A stretch of DNA of 64,000 nucleotides. It comes from Gammaproteobacteria bacterium (GTDB taxonomy: Bacteria > Pseudomonadota > Gammaproteobacteria > Natronospirales > REEB76). The notes beneath the pieces were generated by a model. It did not search any database and was not told the origin of the DNA. It saw nothing but the letters and a program-made list of their open reading frames with translations. The translations under genes and the position numbers were made by a program. Positions 62,187 through 64,000 of the stretch are shown one piece after another (the stretch's first letter is position 1; each line of letters begins with the position of its first letter). The stretch covers positions 29,909 to 93,908 of the forward strand of contig DASVOS010000006.1 in NCBI GenBank assembly GCA_036383255.1, given 5' to 3'.

Positions 62187-63962
62187 ATGTCCAGGATGCT
62201 CATCTCGTTGCTGCTGCTCGGCTTCGCCGCGGCGTCCATGCCCGCCGGCCATGCCGCCGATGCGCCCGCGCCCCAGGCCATGAGTCTCTCGATGCAGCAG
62301 ATGATCCCGCTGCGCGACGGCGTGCACCTCTCGGCCATGATCTGGAAGCCGGCGGCGATGCCCAAGCCCCTGCCGGTGGTGCTGGTGATGACGCCCTACA
62401 TCGCGCAGGAGGGCCAGACCCGCGCCGCGAAGTTCACCCGCGCCGGCTACGTGTACGTGACCGTGGACGTGCGCGGCCGCGGCGACTCCGAGGGCGTGTT
62501 CCGCCCGCTGTGGGGCAACGGCCCGGACGGCGCGGATGTGGTGGAGTGGCTGGCGAAGCAGCCCTGGTGCGACGGCCGCGTCACCATGCACGGCGGCTCC
62601 TACCGCGGCATGGTGCAGTGGCAGGTGATGGCCGAGCACCCCAAGCACCTGGTGGCGGCCATCCCCACCGCCTCCGTGTACCCGGGTCACGACTTCCCCG
62701 GCGCCCACGGCATCGAGTTCTCCTACGACGCGCAATGGCTGGCCTTCACCAGCGGCCACACCAGCAACGGCGACATCTTCGGCGACAGCCGGTTCTGGCT
62801 CTCGCGCTGGGTGGATGCCTACGAGGCGCGCCAGCCGTTCTCCACCCTGGCGGACGAGGCGGGCACGAACCGCGGCGCATTCCTCGAGTGGGTGGACCAC
62901 CACGGCTACGACGCTTACTGGGCCGCCTATAACCCCAAGCCCCAGGACTACGCCGGCATCGACATCCCCATCCTCACCATCACCGGCTACTTCGACGGCG
63001 ACCAGCCGGGCGCGATGCGCTACTACCGGGAGTTCATGCGCAACGCCTCGGCCCATGCGCGCTCCCGCCACTACCTGCTGATGGGTCCCTGGGACCATCC
63101 CGGCACCCGCTATCCGCAGAAGAAGCTCGGCGGCCTCAGCTTCGCCGACAACTCGGTGCTGGACATCGACCAGTTGCAGATCGACTGGCTGGATTGGGTG
63201 CTGAAGGGCGGCAAGCGCCCTGCGGCCCTGAGCGACCAGGTGAACTACTACGCCTGGGGCGAGGGCGCCGACGAGTGGCGGCACGCACCCTCGCTGGCGG
63301 CGCTGTCGTCCCACAGCCTCAAGCTCTACTTCAGCTCGCCGGACGGCGCGGCGGACGATCCCTACCACGCGGGCCGGCTGGTACCGGCGCCGGCGGCGGA
63401 CGAGCCGCCGGACGGCTTCGTCAGCGATCCCGGCAAACTGCAGGACGCGGCCGCGCTGCTCGCGGAGCAGGGCGATGACTACCTCACGAATCCGGTGGAT
63501 GCATCCGGCGGAAACCGCACGGTGTACGTGAGCGAGCCGCTACAAGAGGCCGTGACCCTGGCGGGCTATCCGCAAGTGGACGCCAGCATCTCCGTGGATG
63601 CGCCGGACGTGGACATCGGCGCTGAGCTGCAGGCTCTGCTGCCGGACGGCAAGACCGTGGTGCTGGACTCAGACCAGCTGCGGGCGCGCTTCCGCAAGGG
63701 CATGGACCGGGAAGTGCCGGTGACGCCGGGCGTGGTGGACAACTATGTGTTCGACGGGTTCTTCTACGTGGTGCGCCGCCTGCCCAAGGGCACGCGCTTG
63801 CGGGTGGTGATCTTCCCGCTGGACAGCCCGTATTGGGAGAAGAACTTCAACGGCGGCGGGCGGCAGGGCTACGAGACCGCGGCGGACGCGAAGGTGGCGC
63901 ACGTGCAGCTGCACCTGGATGCGGCGCACCCGAGCTTCCTCGAGTTGCCGCTGGCGCCCTGA
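62187..63962 (+). CDS. Secreted CocE/NonD-type X-prolyl peptidase-like hydrolase
   Basis: 591 residues. Signal peptide MSRMLISLLLLGFAAASMPAGHA. N-terminal alpha/beta hydrolase: MIPLRDGVHLSAMIWKP, VTVDVRGRGDSEG, nucleophile serine in MHGGSYRGMVQW, and ITGYFDGDQPGA/GPWDHPGT, which hold the catalytic Asp and His. C-terminal jelly-roll domain typical of CocE and PepX (VDASISVDAPDVDIGAELQALLPDGKTVVL). Hydrolyses acyl esters or amides outside the cytoplasm; the substrate is unknown. Last gene of the window, complete. Confidence 0.9.
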   Translation: MSRMLISLLLLGFAAASMPAGHAADAPAPQAMSLSMQQMIPLRDGVHLSAMIWKPAAMPKPLPVVLVMTPYIAQEGQTRAAKFTRAGYVYVTVDVRGRGDSEGVFRPLWGNGPDGADVVEWLAKQPWCDGRVTMHGGSYRGMVQWQVMAEHPKHLVAAIPTASVYPGHDFPGAHGIEFSYDAQWLAFTSGHTSNGDIFGDSRFWLSRWVDAYEARQPFSTLADEAGTNRGAFLEWVDHHGYDAYWAAYNPKPQDYAGIDIPILTITGYFDGDQPGAMRYYREFMRNASAHARSRHYLLMGPWDHPGTRYPQKKLGGLSFADNSVLDIDQLQIDWLDWVLKGGKRPAALSDQVNYYAWGEGADEWRHAPSLAALSSHSLKLYFSSPDGAADDPYHAGRLVPAPAADEPPDGFVSDPGKLQDAAALLAEQGDDYLTNPVDASGGNRTVYVSEPLQEAVTLAGYPQVDASISVDAPDVDIGAELQALLPDGKTVVLDSDQLRARFRKGMDREVPVTPGVVDNYVFDGFFYVVRRLPKGTRLRVVIFPLDSPYWEKNFNGGGRQGYETAADAKVAHVQLHLDAAHPSFLELPLAP

Positions 63963-63979
63963 GCGCAGACACCGGAAGT

Positions 63980-63997
63980 GGGGGGGGGGGGGGGGGG
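63980..63997. other. Homopolymer run of 18 G at the window end
   Basis: Directly after the hydrolase stop the sequence becomes an uninterrupted G run and ends. Most likely a sequencing or assembly artefact (no-signal poly-G). Confidence 0.6.
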
Positions 63998-64000
63998 CGG

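Overview
The window reads as chromosomal DNA of a GC-rich gammaproteobacterium. The mix of lipoproteins, RND efflux, several LysR/TetR/MarR regulators, a GlyGly-CTERM protein, c-di-GMP proteins and GGA-loop extragenic palindromes would suit the Xanthomonadales/Nevskiales side of the class, but this is inference: no rRNA or other phylogenetic marker is present. About 50 protein genes cover nearly all of it. I see no tRNA, rRNA, CRISPR array or transposase. The sequence ends in an 18-base G run that looks like a contig-end artefact.

Layout. 1-3.1 kb: 5'-truncated GGDEF cyclase and a secreted DUF885 protein. 3.1-18.3 kb: metabolite export and regulation, with four EamA transporters, a ClC antiporter, MarR, two LysR, Lrp and TetR regulators, two AhpD-like proteins, a PLP decarboxylase, GST, VOC protein and pirin. 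Within it, the decarboxylase and one EamA gene share a duplicated upstream control region, and a probable stand-alone small RNA lies at about 15.35-15.54 kb. 18.4-27.9 kb: a four-gene operon of a CHASE2 nucleotide cyclase, a secreted Fn3-like protein and two large TPR-CHAT (caspase-like) lipoproteins whose 3' ends are almost identical. 27.9-33.5 kb: MFS transporter, degenerate HD-GYP protein, papain-like peptidase, a 34-residue basic protein and an NHL-propeller membrane protein. 33.6-39.8 kb: a chain of hairpins, RHH protein, SulP transporter, DUF2568 protein, a Cys-rich periplasmic protein, a DEAD-box helicase, a secreted esterase and a DUF2568 gene remnant.

39.8-46.2 kb is an AT-richer type I restriction-modification island in the order hsdR-hsdS-hsdM plus a BRCT-domain gene. 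46.3-64 kb: GMC oxidoreductase, a 13-Asp-box surface protein with a GlyGly-CTERM tail, MFS transporter with decayed and intact copies of a small membrane protein on its two sides, a TetR-controlled RND efflux pair with two palindromic operators, several lipoproteins, a PilZ protein, an ankyrin protein and a CocE-type hydrolase.

The most distinctive items are the cyclase/CHAT operon, the duplicated promoter/operator block at 10.5 and 12.1 kb, the dispersed family of palindromes that place GGA in hairpin loops (33.6, 39.6 and 51.9 kb), and the unassigned small RNA near 15.4 kb.
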